Positions 45,647 through 55,489 of a stretch of DNA of 64,000 nt are shown here, one piece after another. The translations under genes were made by a program, and so were the position numbers. The stretch is taken from positions 20,764,261 through 20,828,260 of the forward strand of contig OX155963.1 in assembly GCA_944548615.1 (NCBI GenBank), read 5' to 3'. This stretch comes from Micropterix aruncella (lineage: Eukaryota; Arthropoda; Insecta; Lepidoptera; Micropterigidae). Each line of letters starts with the position of its first letter. Position 1 is the stretch's first letter. Below the pieces are notes generated by a model, which was not told the DNA's origin, made no database searches, and saw only the letters and a list, made by a program, of their open reading frames with translations.

Positions 45647-45846
45647 NNNNNNNNNNNNNNNNNNNNNNNNNNNNNNNNNNNNNNNNNNNNNNNNNNNNNN
45701 NNNNNNNNNNNNNNNNNNNNNNNNNNNNNNNNNNNNNNNNNNNNNNNNNNNNNNNNNNNNNNNNNNNNNNNNNNNNNNNNNNNNNNNNNNNNNNNNNNNN
45801 NNNNNNNNNNNNNNNNNNNNNNNNNNNNNNNNNNNNNNNNNNNNNN
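45647..45846. other. Assembly gap (200 N)
   Basis: Exactly 200 unknown bases, a conventional placeholder, so the true length may differ. It truncates the LINE reverse transcriptase on its right. Translations of X across it are meaningless. Confidence 0.98.
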
Positions 45847-46291
45847 TTAAGTGTAATGCTATTGATAGAGTAGTTGTGTTTTAAAATATTTCGGTTCCGG
45901 CTAATGATATAAAATGGCATTTCTCGACATTGAGCTGCATATCATTGCGCGTGCACCACACGCTCAATGTATTAAGGTCATTTTGAATTTTGTCGCTGTC
46001 TGAAGGACAGGAGATTCGACTAAAAATTTTGAGGTCATCCGCATAAAACAAATGTGGGCACTCCAATTCATCGCAAAGGTCATTTATATAAAAGAGAAAA
46101 AGCAATGGTCCCAAATTTGAACCTTGCGGTACACCAGAAGTTATTGCAGCCGGTGAAGATTTAAAACCATTTACAGTGACAAGTTGGAATCGGTTAGACA
46201 TATATGATTCTAGCCATCTTAGTAAATTGCCATTTATTCCGAAAGTCTCAAGTTTTGCTATTAGTATTTTGTGATTTACTTTGTCAGGCTT
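45847..46291 (-). pseudogene. LINE reverse-transcriptase fragment (palm onward), frameshifted
   Basis: The minus-strand frame begins PDKVNHKILIAKL at the deletion junction (46288), equivalent to the AFDKVNH motif of the reverse transcriptase. It continues with LLRWLESYMSNR, SGVPQGSNLGPLLF near 46130 and FYADDLKIFSR near 46050, which holds the catalytic Asp pair. After NVEKCHFIS the frame shifts at about 45903 and continues as RNRNILKHNYSINSITL in another frame until the gap. The endonuclease and fingers are missing; they were lost in the deletion that joins this to ORF1. CR1/Jockey-like; not functional. Confidence 0.85.
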
Positions 46292-46713
46292 TCAATTGTC
46301 CCAAGTGATGATGAGATTTCGCTCCGGATTGTCTGCAGCTCATTAGTGATGGTTTCATTGATGCGAAGATATAGGCCTTCTGTAATATCCGCTTTAAATT
46401 TATCTAGCTTATGGTCGATGTACGCGACGAATCGGTCAAAGTCGAAGTTGACTATAGATCCTGGCTGTGGAGATGCTGTTCTCGAAGACGACGCGTTACT
46501 GGTCTTGATAGTTCTCATTGATTGTGCTGACGGAAGGTTTTGAGTTTTACCCTTGCAGATTCCACAGAGAATAAATTTCAATTCTTTATTTTTCATTGAT
46601 TTAAATGTTTTTTCATTAATATTGAGACACACGTAGTGATACGCTTTTTTGCATTCAGCACAAATCACCTCATCTTGAAGATTGAGAAGCTCTACGCATT
46701 CACGGCACTTCAT
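46276..46713 (-). CDS. LINE ORF1 with PHD finger (C-terminally truncated)
   Basis: A minus-strand frame of 145 codons starts MKCREC. Residues 3-53 form a C4HC3 PHD-type zinc finger: C3, C6, C18, C21, H26, C29, C50, C53. This is followed by a Ser/Thr-rich linker and a coiled-coil-like stretch (FDRFVAYIDHKLDKFKADI). PHD-finger ORF1 proteins are known from CR1/Jockey-related insect LINEs, where they bind the element RNA. The frame ends ESLTK-stop exactly where ORF2 sequence has been joined, so the real C-terminus is lost. ORF2 follows in a different frame. A host PHD protein is less likely given the adjoining reverse transcriptase. Confidence 0.75.
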   Translation of the reverse strand: MKCRECVELLNLQDEVICAECKKAYHYVCLNINEKTFKSMKNKELKFILCGICKGKTQNLPSAQSMRTIKTSNASSSRTASPQPGSIVNFDFDRFVAYIDHKLDKFKADITEGLYLRINETITNELQTIRSEISSSLGTIESLTK

Positions 46714-46719
46714 TCTGGA

Positions 46720-47060
46720 AAAATCTGGTAACTGTTACATGCTCTGTTCCTCAGGCGAAGCTAATTCAAATTAGTGCGTACAAATACTGTATGATATTAC
46801 TGTTTGTAATTAATTAAACGACACATTGCCCTTTATTTGATTACTAGTGTTTCATGTCACATTCCAGCGTCCTTGATAATTATAGAGCTAGGACGCAAAC
46901 CATAATCAATTAATCACCGGTAGATGTCAGCCGAGGTATTTTATTTTTATACTTGATTTAAATTACCTACTTATTCTGATCACTGATAGATGGCGGTAAT
47001 AATTTAATATTTTGCTTCGTAGGAAGAACGCAAACCTGCGCTTTCGTATTTTTAATTTTG
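46720..47060. other. Probable LINE 5' region and flank
   Basis: AT-rich sequence upstream of ORF1 (minus sense). The first ~100 bases may be the LINE 5' UTR. TAGATGTCAGCC at 46921 and TAGATGGCGG at 46988 resemble TAGATGTCAGTC at 47071 in the neighbouring SINE. No gene. Confidence 0.35.
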
Positions 47061-47065
47061 TTTAA

Positions 47066-47195
47066 CGCCGATAGATGTCAGTCTCGATTTTATGCCTATT
47101 ATTGGCGTAAAAATATTTTTCCCAGATGCGGTATCGAACCCGGGTACACGGTACAGCGTGCAGATATTAACGCCACTCTACCACCATACCACAGA
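47066..47195 (-). mobile_element. tRNA-derived SINE head (second family)
   Basis: On the minus strand TGGTGGTAGAGTGGCG (box A region) is followed about 45 bases later by CCGGGTTCGATACCGC (box B). The spacing is tRNA-like, but the outer arms do not pair as an acceptor stem, so it is not a tRNA gene. The body continues to GACTGACATCTATCGGCG. It differs from the SINE at 6639. No tail or target duplication was found. Confidence 0.6.
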
Positions 47196-47291
47196 ATGTC
47201 TTTTGTTGTAAACTGTACATCAACGACTCGGATTTTTATGATCGGTCAGATGATTATTTTCGCCACTTGTCATTCACCAAAATTAGTCATT

Positions 47292-47372
47292 GGGCCCGAT
47301 TGCGTTTCTTTGTGAACTAAAACTAAAATTAGTCCAAGCGAACGAGACAGAGCAATATGTTAGAGCGGGATA
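47292..47372 (+). repeat. Harbinger left terminal inverted repeat
   Basis: Runs from GGGCCCGATTGCG to about AGAGCGGGA, pairing with 51478-51559 with scattered mismatches. Confidence 0.85.
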
Positions 47373-47390
47373 TGAAACGAACGATCGTCG

Positions 47391-47430
47391 ATATTTGGGG
47401 CCGATTGTGGTTCTTTGCGAACTAAAATTG
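47391..47430 (+). repeat. Harbinger left subterminal inverted motif
   Basis: TTTGGGGCCGATTGTGGTTC then TTTGCGAACTAAAA. It pairs with the right-side stretch at 51339-51373 (GAGAACCGCAATCGGCCCC, AAATA) and is also a diverged direct copy of the terminal motif 105 bp to its left. Confidence 0.8.
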
Positions 47431-47683
47431 TAGCGGACTTAAAATAACTAAATTAATCCATGGACTAATATTAAAGTCATCGCTTTTCTGTCGAAATAAG
47501 TTCGCGCCATAAAATTTGAACTAATATTTGTGTCTATGAAAATGGATTAAAACCAACGTCTTAACATGGCAACACCGGGCAGAAACGTCAAATTCATGGC
47601 GCGGCTGACGGATTGTGACGATCGGCGATGTTGTGTTCCTAACCTCGTCTATACGACTAATTCGACATGGATGGAAAGCGTAA

Positions 47684-49133
47684 ATGACCAAGCAGCAGCA
47701 GGAGCACCTGCTGAATGCACTACAGCACAATAGAGAGATGGTTACGGGTATGTATACACGTAATACACGTTTTTATTCCGTGCTTCGTTGATGCTTGGGT
47801 GCTTGTGCACGCAAAAGTTGTATCAACGCATTTTATTCATTTGCCACCAGCACGCATGCTAAATAAATCTAAAGTGCATTTTCAGAATAACCTCAAACTT
47901 GAAAAATACATTACCTTTTGGCTATATTTTATACATAGGTACATACCTAATTAATATGATTGTGCGATTTTATGATCAATAATCTATATGATCTGTCGAA
48001 TCCATGCGGTCACTAGTGGTTTTTTGTACTTATAATCTCATAATGAAACATTGTTTTGTGTGCGGACAGGGAACTTGCAACCCGCTGCGAGGAGGGCACG
48101 ACAGAGCTAACGGATGCATTAAGTACAATGGGAGAAGGCCAGAGCCAGAAATAGTCGTCCGCTGTGCGGTTGGTGGGATGCCGGAAATATTTATGGCAAG
48201 TATTTTATTTCTAATCAGCTCTTGAGAAAATTAATCATTTCTCTCATGAGGAAAAACTAAAAGAATACTTAACCCTCAGGAAGTTCCGGATGAAACGGCG
48301 GATATGGAATTGACGGACTTAGAAGTATGGCATTTACCGATCATCGAGGTTGCGGAAAATTTCAGTATCGATCACAACAGTAAAATTGACGCCCTTCACG
48401 GCTAAGAAATAACGTTAGTTGGTCCCGCGAGAGGCGATCGCGGAATAGTTGCGGATACCAAGATCGGGCGTCCGTCGGCGAGCGCTCGAGCAGTGGCCGT
48501 AAGAGAGTTCACAGCCTACGCGGCGTCGTTCCGGCGTTCCGCTTGCAGGCGGCGAGGCGGACGAACGAGAGGCGTTCTTTCCGGGCGACACTCCGCAACC
48601 CCAACGCCGATGCCCCGCATGCAACTACCGTCCGCCCCACCGCGCTGGAGACCTTGCCGCTGCTGAGCATCTCGGCGACTGCATAATAACAACTGCTATG
48701 CATTTACGGATCATCGTGGTTGCGGGAAATGTAAGTATCGATCGCGACGGTAAAGTGCCCCACTTCACGACGGAGAAATTATTTTATTTTATTCCATCCC
48801 ACAGGAGGCGGTCGCGGAAGAGCGGATAGCGGAGATGGGGCGTCCGTCGATGAGCGGTCAGGCGGCGCTGCTCCGGCGCTCCCGCACCTCATTCAGCGAG
48901 TGAAGCGGTCGAGCGAGGCGTCCGCTCAGGACGACACTCCGCAGCCCCAACGCCAGCGGCCCCGCATATCCCGCACAGTCTCACCGTCCGCACCCGCCGA
49001 ACAGGACCCTACGGTAGAGGCTCTGCGGGAGAACAGCCGTGCGCAGCTGACCGCTGCCCAATATCTCGGCGACCGTTTAATAGCGGCGACTATGTTGGTT
49101 GATGTATTGCAAAAAATTTTAGATAAAAAATAA
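47684..49133 (+). pseudogene. Harbinger Myb/SANT-like gene, multi-exon, decayed
   Basis: This gene normally encodes the DNA-binding partner that brings Harbinger transposase to the nucleus and element ends. The first exon reads MTKQQQEHLLNALQHNREMV and ends at a GT donor near 47748-47753. After an acceptor at 48076 (GGACAG) it continues ELATRCEEGTTELTDALSTM and hits a stop (QSQK-stop). Together these give the Q-x-x-x-LL-x-x-L-x-x-N and C-x-E-x-LT-x-x-L-x-x-MG pattern of Myb/SANT-like domains, with part of the third helix lost. A possible exon starts near 48282 (EVPDETADMELTDLEVW). The final exon, after a CCCACAG acceptor at 48805, is open to 49133 and encodes a low-complexity Pro/Arg/Ser segment and an amphipathic C-terminus (LGDRLIAATMLVDVLQKIL). 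Exon boundaries are approximate. Confidence 0.55.
48338..49050 (+). repeat. Internal direct duplication within the Myb-like gene
   Basis: 48338-48680 and 48702-49050 share GCATTTAC(C/G)GATCATCG, AGTATCGATC, GAGG(C)GATCGCGGAA-like sequence, GGGCGTCCGTCG, CGACACTCCGCA and CCCCAACGCC in order. The downstream copy carries the open final exon; the upstream copy is more diverged and closed by stops. Confidence 0.75.
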
Positions 49134-49139
49134 ATGTAT

Positions 49140-49700
49140 TAAAACTTTTTATTTTTTATTTACTAAACTATCGCATCTAAGCATTCGATTAAAACGAACG
49201 CCCAAGAAAAAGAAGAATGCCCAAGAAACTATAAAATTATGTAATAAAAATGTATATAATAGAACTTTATATATTAAAAATTTATACAATAAAAAAATAT
49301 ATAATAAAAATATATAGAATAAAAAATTATATAATAAAAATTTATATAATTTTCAAAAAAATATGTTTAAAATATCTTAAATTAAAAAATTACAAAATAT
49401 AGTGTTTAGATTTTAAAATTTACTCTACATTAACATTTAAAATTTTACTCTACATTAACATTTAACATTTTAAAATTTAAAATTTACTCTCTTTAATCAT
49501 TAAACTAAATAAATACGCTAACATTGGCAGCAACAGTGAACATTTTTACAGAAATTAGAAACCGGGTAATGTTGTCGTGGCAATTTCAGACCGCAATCAG
49601 AAATGACACGTCCTGAAGGGGGTTATTCACCGTTCTTCGGTCAAATTCGATTTCTGAAACAATATTTTAGATTCTAATTCAGTTGCATCATGGGAGTTGC
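49140..49700. other. Spacer between convergent Harbinger genes
   Basis: Very AT-rich, with an ATATAATAAAAAT-type microsatellite at 49250-49340 and repeated ATTTAAAATTTACTCT units at 49420-49490. It would hold the 3' UTRs of both genes. No other feature. Confidence 0.6.
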
Positions 49701-49708
49701 ATCACAAA

Positions 49709-50920
49709 TTACTCACCCGGGGCTTCCTCCGACAATGGATCATTCCTCTTTGTTGATAGGTTGTGGAGTACTACCACGGCTGCTATTATTTTTGACGCCT
49801 TTGTCAATTCTTAATGCAAGGTCCGGTGTTTATGGAGGCATCGAAATGTCATCTTCATGACGCCAAAACATTTTTCGATTACGACTCGTCACCGTATGGG
49901 CTACGTTGTACCTCCCTTCGGGGCTATCGTCCACCGGATCCGCATGCGGCATCATCAGCCATGGTAATAGAGGATACCCAGAATCTCCTATAAATGAAAT
50001 TGCATTTATACATTTCTAAAGTAAAAATTAGTTGACTATTCGGGGATAAAAGCCATTCATCGTTAGCTATTCCATCCACGTGTCTAGCTTCCAGCAATCT
50101 GTTCGGATCTGAGCCTTGCCAGACTGCAGAATCATGTGTGGAGCCGGGAAACATTGCATTAAAACGGATTACCTCCATTGGAGCATTACACACTTTGAAA
50201 ATAATATAATTATATTTTATCGCTACAAATATATTCACAGAATATAAAACATGGTTGTGTCACAAAATAATACTTACAAATTGGCAGTTAGGACTATAGA
50301 AACCATTTCGGTTAAAGAATAGTCGTCCTGGGACTTGCTCTGTGTCTTTCGGCCGAATAATGGCTATTTGGGTGCAGTCAATAAGGCCTACAACTCCCGG
50401 AAAGCCCGCTATCCGTGAGAAACTAAAACAATATTAAAGTGAGTTTCTTAAACTATTTGACACTCTCACTTTAATAAATGTTTAATTGTACAAACCTTCG
50501 TTTGTTTTCAGTCCTTTCCTCTTCTGTGTCTGGGGACACGACCATTCCTTCCAACAACACTTCGAGGATCACGTCAACGACCTGTAAGCATTTGCAAACA
50601 AAAGGCTGACTCAATCCTAAATAAAGGCCCTGGCCAACGGTGGTTTGATATCCTCCATGGCCAAAGAAATGTAGCGCAGCTAGAACTTTAACATGTCTCA
50701 GTCAAAATCAGACACGATCAAATATTAAATTGGTTATTTACCTTGATGCTGACGAAAAATTCCGTGTCTTCTTTGGCTTTTCAGGTTGTCTTGAAGGCTC
50801 TCTATAAGAAAATAGGCAGTTTCTTTAGAGATCCTATAAAGTTTAACGAAGACGACTGCAGGCACGTCGAAAGGGTTACAATGATCTCGGATATAACGAG
50901 GAGTCAATCTTCTTTCAACA
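49709..50920 (-). pseudogene. PIF/Harbinger transposase (HARBI1-like), five exon blocks, decayed
   Basis: A DDE nuclease that would cut and insert the element. Exon blocks in minus order are: 50920-50742 (VERRLTPRYIRD, acceptor TTGCAG, donor G|GTAAAT); about 50696-50496 (HVKVLAALHFFGHGGYQTTV, SQPFVCKCLQVVD, donor G|GTTTGT); 50422-50278 (GFPGVVGLIDCTQIAI with the first catalytic Asp, donor GTAAGT); 50192-50040 (VIRFNAMFPGSTHDSAVW); and 49987-49709 (DSGYPLLPW with the second Asp, RYNVAHTV, then VVIEKCFGV with the Glu, ending AVVVLHNLS). Defects: two bases missing after AHTVT shift the frame before the Glu motif; a TAA follows KHRTLH; and no splice donor is visible after block four. Total length is near that of HARBI1 proteins; the very N-terminus was not identified. 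Confidence 0.85.
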
Positions 50921-50929
50921 CTGCAACAA

Positions 50930-51330
50930 AAATATTATAGGTTATGGTCGAGAAGAAAATCGTATTTTATACCAAAATAACGGTAATTATACACTCCTAC
51001 CGCTGCCGCTACTCGTCTTTTCTTTTTTGAATAATTGCCCACGCAAAAGGAAACATTTTCCGAAAGATTTTTAAATAAACAAAACTTAATCCGCACACAA
51101 AAGGTGCGAACTAAACTACACAGCTGCGACGGACTAAAATTTCTTTTTATGCCGGGCGAACTGTCAAAATAGAAGAACCGCGATAGCGTTCGGCGACTGA
51201 CCGACAGACTTGAACTTAAATACGTTCGAAATGAATTTAAATAATTACATGAAAAGAAACGAAATACGAAATTGGACGACACAATTTTATTGCGATTTTC
51301 GACATAATATTAGTTTATTTTCGGCATAAT
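50930..51330 (-). other. Harbinger transposase upstream region
   Basis: Should contain the transposase promoter, 5' UTR and first intron. A 115-codon frame on the minus strand (51282-50935) has no domain and ends at the intron, so I do not annotate it as protein. Confidence 0.4.
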
Positions 51331-51338
51331 TTTCGTTC

Positions 51339-51373
51339 ATCGGAGAACCGCAATCGGCCCCAAATACTCCCTG
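51339..51373 (-). repeat. Harbinger right subterminal inverted motif
   Basis: Minus-strand GTATTTGGGGCCGATTGCGG then TTCTCCG; partner of 47391-47430. Confidence 0.75.
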
Positions 51374-51477
51374 CCGAACTTATACTCGTCCGAATAAATT
51401 TGAGCATATTTCGTGCGGTGTAAGATTTGACCTTGGCGGTCAGTTTTAATGCGAAAAAGTGACAACCGCTCATCTCT

Positions 51478-51559
51478 CACTCCGCTCTAGCGTATTGCCC
51501 TGTCTCGTTCACACGGACTAATTTCCGATTTTAGTTCACGAAGAAACGCAATCGAGCCC
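51478..51559 (-). repeat. Harbinger right terminal inverted repeat
   Basis: Minus-strand GGGCTCGATTGCGTTTCTTC to about AGAGCGGAG; partner of 47292-47372. Confidence 0.85.
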
Positions 51560-51796
51560 ATTAAAATAGTAAATTTTGTACGTATAGTTTATAATCCGAT
51601 AATTTCACTTATCACAACAAATTCACCGTTTCGTAAACTTTGGTTTAGTGCGAAAATTAGGTAAGAACATTCACTTTAAACGTATTAATTTTACGATAAT
51701 AGAGGAGAAACTCAATGACGTCGTTCACGTATGACCGCAGTTAAATGTTTTATGAATGATTTTGTTCTAATAATTATGAATGACTTTGTTCTACGA

Positions 51797-52205
51797 TTGA
51801 TTTCTAGGTTATTTTTTATTGTCAATTTTAACGTCAATCGATCAATATTAAAAAATGTATGATACTACAATATTATAGCCTATATTATAATCCACAAAAA
51901 GTCCTCGGCGACAAGAGTCAAAAATAATTGATTTGACCATAGTTTGGCATCTACGCTTAAGCGATAATCTAATTAGAGGCTCGAAGGAAAGTATTCTAAG
52001 TTCGATTTCTAGGTTTTTTTTAAAATTGTGAATTTCAACGTCGATCGATCAAGATTTAAAAATCGTTTGGTACGTCTATATTGCAGCCCATATTATAATC
52101 CACTAAAAATTCTTGAATTACATGTTTCAAAATTTATTGGTTTGGCCACAGTTTGCCCTCTACGCTTAAGCGATAATTTTAGCAGAGTATCAAAGGAAAT
52201 TATTT
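51797..52205 (+). repeat. Two-unit tandem duplication (~200 bp)
   Basis: Both units carry GATTTCTAGGTT, CGTCGATCGATCAA (or CGTCAATCGATCAA), TATTATAATCCAC, TTGGTTTG(A/G)CCA-like sequence and CTACGCTTAAGCGATAAT (51949 and 52147). The last block contains the GCGTAG motif in reverse. No conserved frame. Confidence 0.8.
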
Positions 52206-52370
52206 TTATTTACTATTTCTATCTCTATTGATTTCGATGTGGAGTGATATGATAATATGAGGATGATAATATCGTAGCGCATAAACTGATAGCTTAGTTG
52301 CAATAAAACTTTTGTACTTCGTTGTAATAACTGTCATTAGAAATACGTATTTCAAATGACCTATTGCCTA

Positions 52371-52572
52371 TATAAAATCGAAGACTATCGCGGTTGTTTG
52401 ACATTATAAATAGGATAGAAAACGAATTTACCGCGTGAAATTTGTAGCACCCGACGTTTCGGTGACGTTGCAGCCGCCGTTGTCAGTCTACCCTGGACAA
52501 CGGCGGCTGCAACGTCACCGAAACGTCGGGTGCTACAATTTCACGCGGTAAATTCGTTTTCTATCTATTTAT
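52371..52572. repeat. Long fold-back repeat, ~78-bp arms, 11-base loop
   Basis: 52406-52484 and 52496-52572 are near-perfect reverse complements around AGTCTACCCTG. The arm includes AAACGAATTTACCGCG, GCACCCGACGTTTCGG and GCAGCCGCCGTTGTC. Arms differ by about two single-base indels (AAATTT/AAATT and AGGATAG/AGATAG). The left arm and its outer flank recur inverted at 39408-39500. Non-coding. Confidence 0.9.
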
Positions 52573-52869
52573 AAGACCTATTACCTATTTTATACATTTG
52601 ACTATCACTTTTAAAAAAATGCATCCGGTTACCAACCAGTGTTTACAAGTACCTTAATATTGACACGACAAGATGGTTGCATATATAATTACTTTGAGAC
52701 CTGGCTTATTGAAACGATTCCATGAAGCGTGACTTACGTTGAGTTAAGGCAATTAGTAGACATCTAATCAATTAATTGAGTTTTGGACATATGTGGCAAT
52801 TTGAGAAACAGACAAGAATTTGATCTTGTTTCCACAGCGCACACTTCATACAGATGATGTGAACGGGTG

Positions 52870-53590
52870 GTGGTTTAGGTGGTGAAAGGTTTCGTGCAGC
52901 TTGGGCCACAAGATCCATTTCGTTCTCGGATCGGCTTAACTCACGATTCAGCTCCTATTCAGCAGTCTCCTCGAGTGGAAGGCTACCACGGGTAAGACTC
53001 CCGTGTCCCAGGCCTCAGAGCTGGTGGACCGGTTTATCCCGGCGGGTTTGCATCCCGGCGCCACCGGTTTGCGCACCGGTCGGCGAAGAAATTCGGTTGT
53101 GCATTCTGACTAATTGCTGAAGGGATCTGAAGACCATGGAAATACACTGTTTCCTAAGCAGCGGGGGTGGATGTTCACCTATTGTCATGTCACTCTTGAA
53201 ATGACCTTGGGCCACTCGATCCCGTGTGGCACTACGGGCAAAGAACGCCCAGGTCCGCGATAAATTCTAAGTGAATTACCGCTGTAATACAACAGGTAGA
53301 GGTCGCGTAAGCGACTTCGGATCCGTAACCAGTCGGGAGGACGGAGGTTTCCTGAAGGTTAATTCCGGACGGAGATATCCTACCAAAACTGGTAGTCAGG
53401 GGGTGAGGCTGCCCGCTGTCTTTCCCGGTGCCTCACCGTGAGGCGTCGGTCTCTTACGGGCTGCTGGCAAACTAGACAGTAGATTGTCTTGTCTCCAAGT
53501 CTTCTACGCTCATCCCACGGCTGAAAGAACGATCCATATCGTTATACCAGCCTGGGGTGACGGGTTCGCCCGTTGTAGTCGACACCAACC
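52870..53590 (-). mobile_element. Family A retroposon, copy A7 (subfamily as A2)
   Basis: Minus-strand copy from GGTGTCGACTACAACGGGCG (53590) to GGCCCAAGCTGCACGAAACC (about 52885). It contains ACCAGTTTTGGTAGGATATC and CGCGGACCTGGGCG-like blocks. It is the most complete member of the subfamily. No target duplication was recognised. Confidence 0.8.
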
Positions 53591-53594
53591 TACC

Positions 53595-54710
53595 TCATAC
53601 AATGAAGTTTCGACGAAGTTGATATAATCGCTCTTGAAATTTAACGCATTTTCAAGAGCATAAGTAGCAACACAGCAACCTTTAATTACTAATACAGCCT
53701 TGAAATATACTTTCTTATACACACATCCCCATACTATCAGCCTTTACATTTACACATACACAAAAGTCTAAATACACATAATACACACTTACAAATATAC
53801 CCTCGCAAATTTACCCACTCATTTAGGTGCATTTGCACCATTTATCAGTTAAGACAAGATCATATATATTTCGTATATGAGGGAGAGGGAGACGAAGGCT
53901 ACAGATGTAAAGGTCATTTTTATTTTATTGTTTTTCCTGCTCGTCCAGTATTTATGTTTATAATTGAATATCTGAAAGTAAATTTACCATTACCTTGGTG
54001 ATCCATTACTCATTACCTGAAATATACACAACCATTGCTATTCTCTACCAACGGGAACATCCACGGAGCGCTGCTATAAATACTCATTGACCTACAAAGT
54101 ATTATAATAAATCAGAATCTTCAGATTTTTTAAGGGCCTTTATAACGCCATTTATAATTTTACCTTTGCTTAATTTTGCTTCCTGCTACGTAACGCTCAC
54201 TGATTAAAACGACCCGAGAGCTGGGGAAGAAGTGAAAAAAGCTTTTAAGCAAATCGCGGTTGAATTTTGATTTCATTGGCGCCTTTTCTTCGCAATAATT
54301 CAATTTGCGAAGGACGGTGGTGATTAAAGAATAACAAATTCAAAGTCAGCCATAAACCTGTCAGGCTTATTATATAAAAGCTAAATGTCGAAAAGAAATG
54401 ATATCCATCATATTTAACATACAAATATTACGTTCTTTATGTATCTCACTTTTCTTGGTCATTTTATTATAAATATTGCAGAAATTAAATATTATAATAA
54501 ATTGATAATAAGAAAAACAGTAAAAATAAGAATAAAAATAAGTTTACTTCCGAAAATAATGTTCAAAATGGTAATTTGTAAAGTCTTCCTATGTAGGTCG
54601 AAGCCCGTACCAAGGTACTCGACTAGGTTACTACCTAGTACGTTTTGTATTGTGCGCACACATTTAAAGTATTATAATTGTGAAAAAAAAAAGAAATAAA
54701 ATAAATCGAT
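53595..54710. other. Unassigned AT-rich sequence
   Basis: ACACATA-type low complexity near 53720-53800; 54190-54320 is slightly GC-richer and unique. No gene recognised. Confidence 0.45.
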
Positions 54711-54714
54711 ATAA

Positions 54715-55485
54715 TCTAAGTTAATGATCAATAACTAAAAAGAGAATGGGCATTTTGTGCACACTTTCCCAATACCTCGAAGTCATATACCAATGCATAG
54801 ATCTCTTTATATAAAACATTTATTACTCGAACGACTGATCTCAATTATGACCCGTTTCTGAGTTATATCCTTTTAAATATGGTTAATTACCTGGTATCCC
54901 ATGGGGCACATGGTTAATTACCTGGTATCCCAGACATTACATTTTTATTAACCGTTTAAACGAAAACCATCGCAGAACACCCAAAACGATATAGGACATA
55001 CGCTGTGTGAGTACAAACAATATATTCCTATGAATATCCGAGTATGTCAGCAATATATAGAGGGGAAATACTGAGATACGTTGTTTGAACTCTGTAATGT
55101 GTGTCATAATTTCATTTCCGCTCTGTTTACTAAGGTATGTAATATAATTGATCATGTAAACTGTATTATCAATGTTAATATGCTAAGTTCAGCTGTCCAA
55201 CATGGTGTGCCCAGTTACCATACATCATAATATTCTATCTTTTATGGATCTTCCCTGCGAATAATATATTTAAAATAAATAATTGGCATTGGGGTTTTCG
55301 TGTAATTAGCCATATTAAACTTGATTTCGAGCTTCAAAACTCCGAAACGTCCCATAATTAAGGTAAGTTTCAGTAGCAATAAATATTCTAGATTCTAGAT
55401 ACACATTTCCAATGGTAAATACGTTATTGTTATGGGAGAGGTGGGTTCAGCGCCCATACATTTTTACACATTGTCCTTTATTAAC
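54715..55485 (-). repeat. Dispersed repeat family P, copy 2 (inverted to copy 1)
   Basis: Reverse complement of 4530-5335: AGAGAATGGGCATTTTGTGC (54740), GTTTCTGAGTTATATCC (54853), GTTTGAACTCTGTAATGTG (55084), CAGCTGTCCAACATGGTGTG (55190) and AGCGCCCATACATT (55450). About 50 kb separates the two inverted copies. Confidence 0.7.
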
Positions 55486-55489
55486 ATGG

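Larger units (their letters stand above)
47292..51559. mobile_element. PIF/Harbinger DNA transposon, structurally complete, coding-dead
   Basis: Terminal inverted repeats of about 80 bp begin GGGCCCGATTGCGTTTCTT on the left (47292) and GGGCTCGATTGCGTTTCTT on the right (from 51559, minus sense). They share GTGAACTAAAA, ATTAGTCC and GAACGAGACAG in order. ATT flanks both ends (47289-47291, 51560-51562), the 3-bp target duplication size of this superfamily. Inside are two convergent genes, a Myb/SANT-like gene (plus) and a DDE transposase (minus), the standard Harbinger pair. A second related inverted motif lies further in on each side. Total 4268 bp. Confidence 0.9.

Noticed and set aside
45594..45920. 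Frames crossing the N gap
   Set aside because: They consist mostly of unknown residues; only the LINE fragment on the right flank is real.
47100..47195. Minus-strand tRNA gene
   Set aside because: Boxes A and B are present, but acceptor and other arms do not pair and SINE-like sequence continues from it.
50935..51282. 115-codon minus-strand frame upstream of the Harbinger transposase
   Set aside because: Composition is not transposase-like, and it terminates in the intron before the first recognisable transposase exon.
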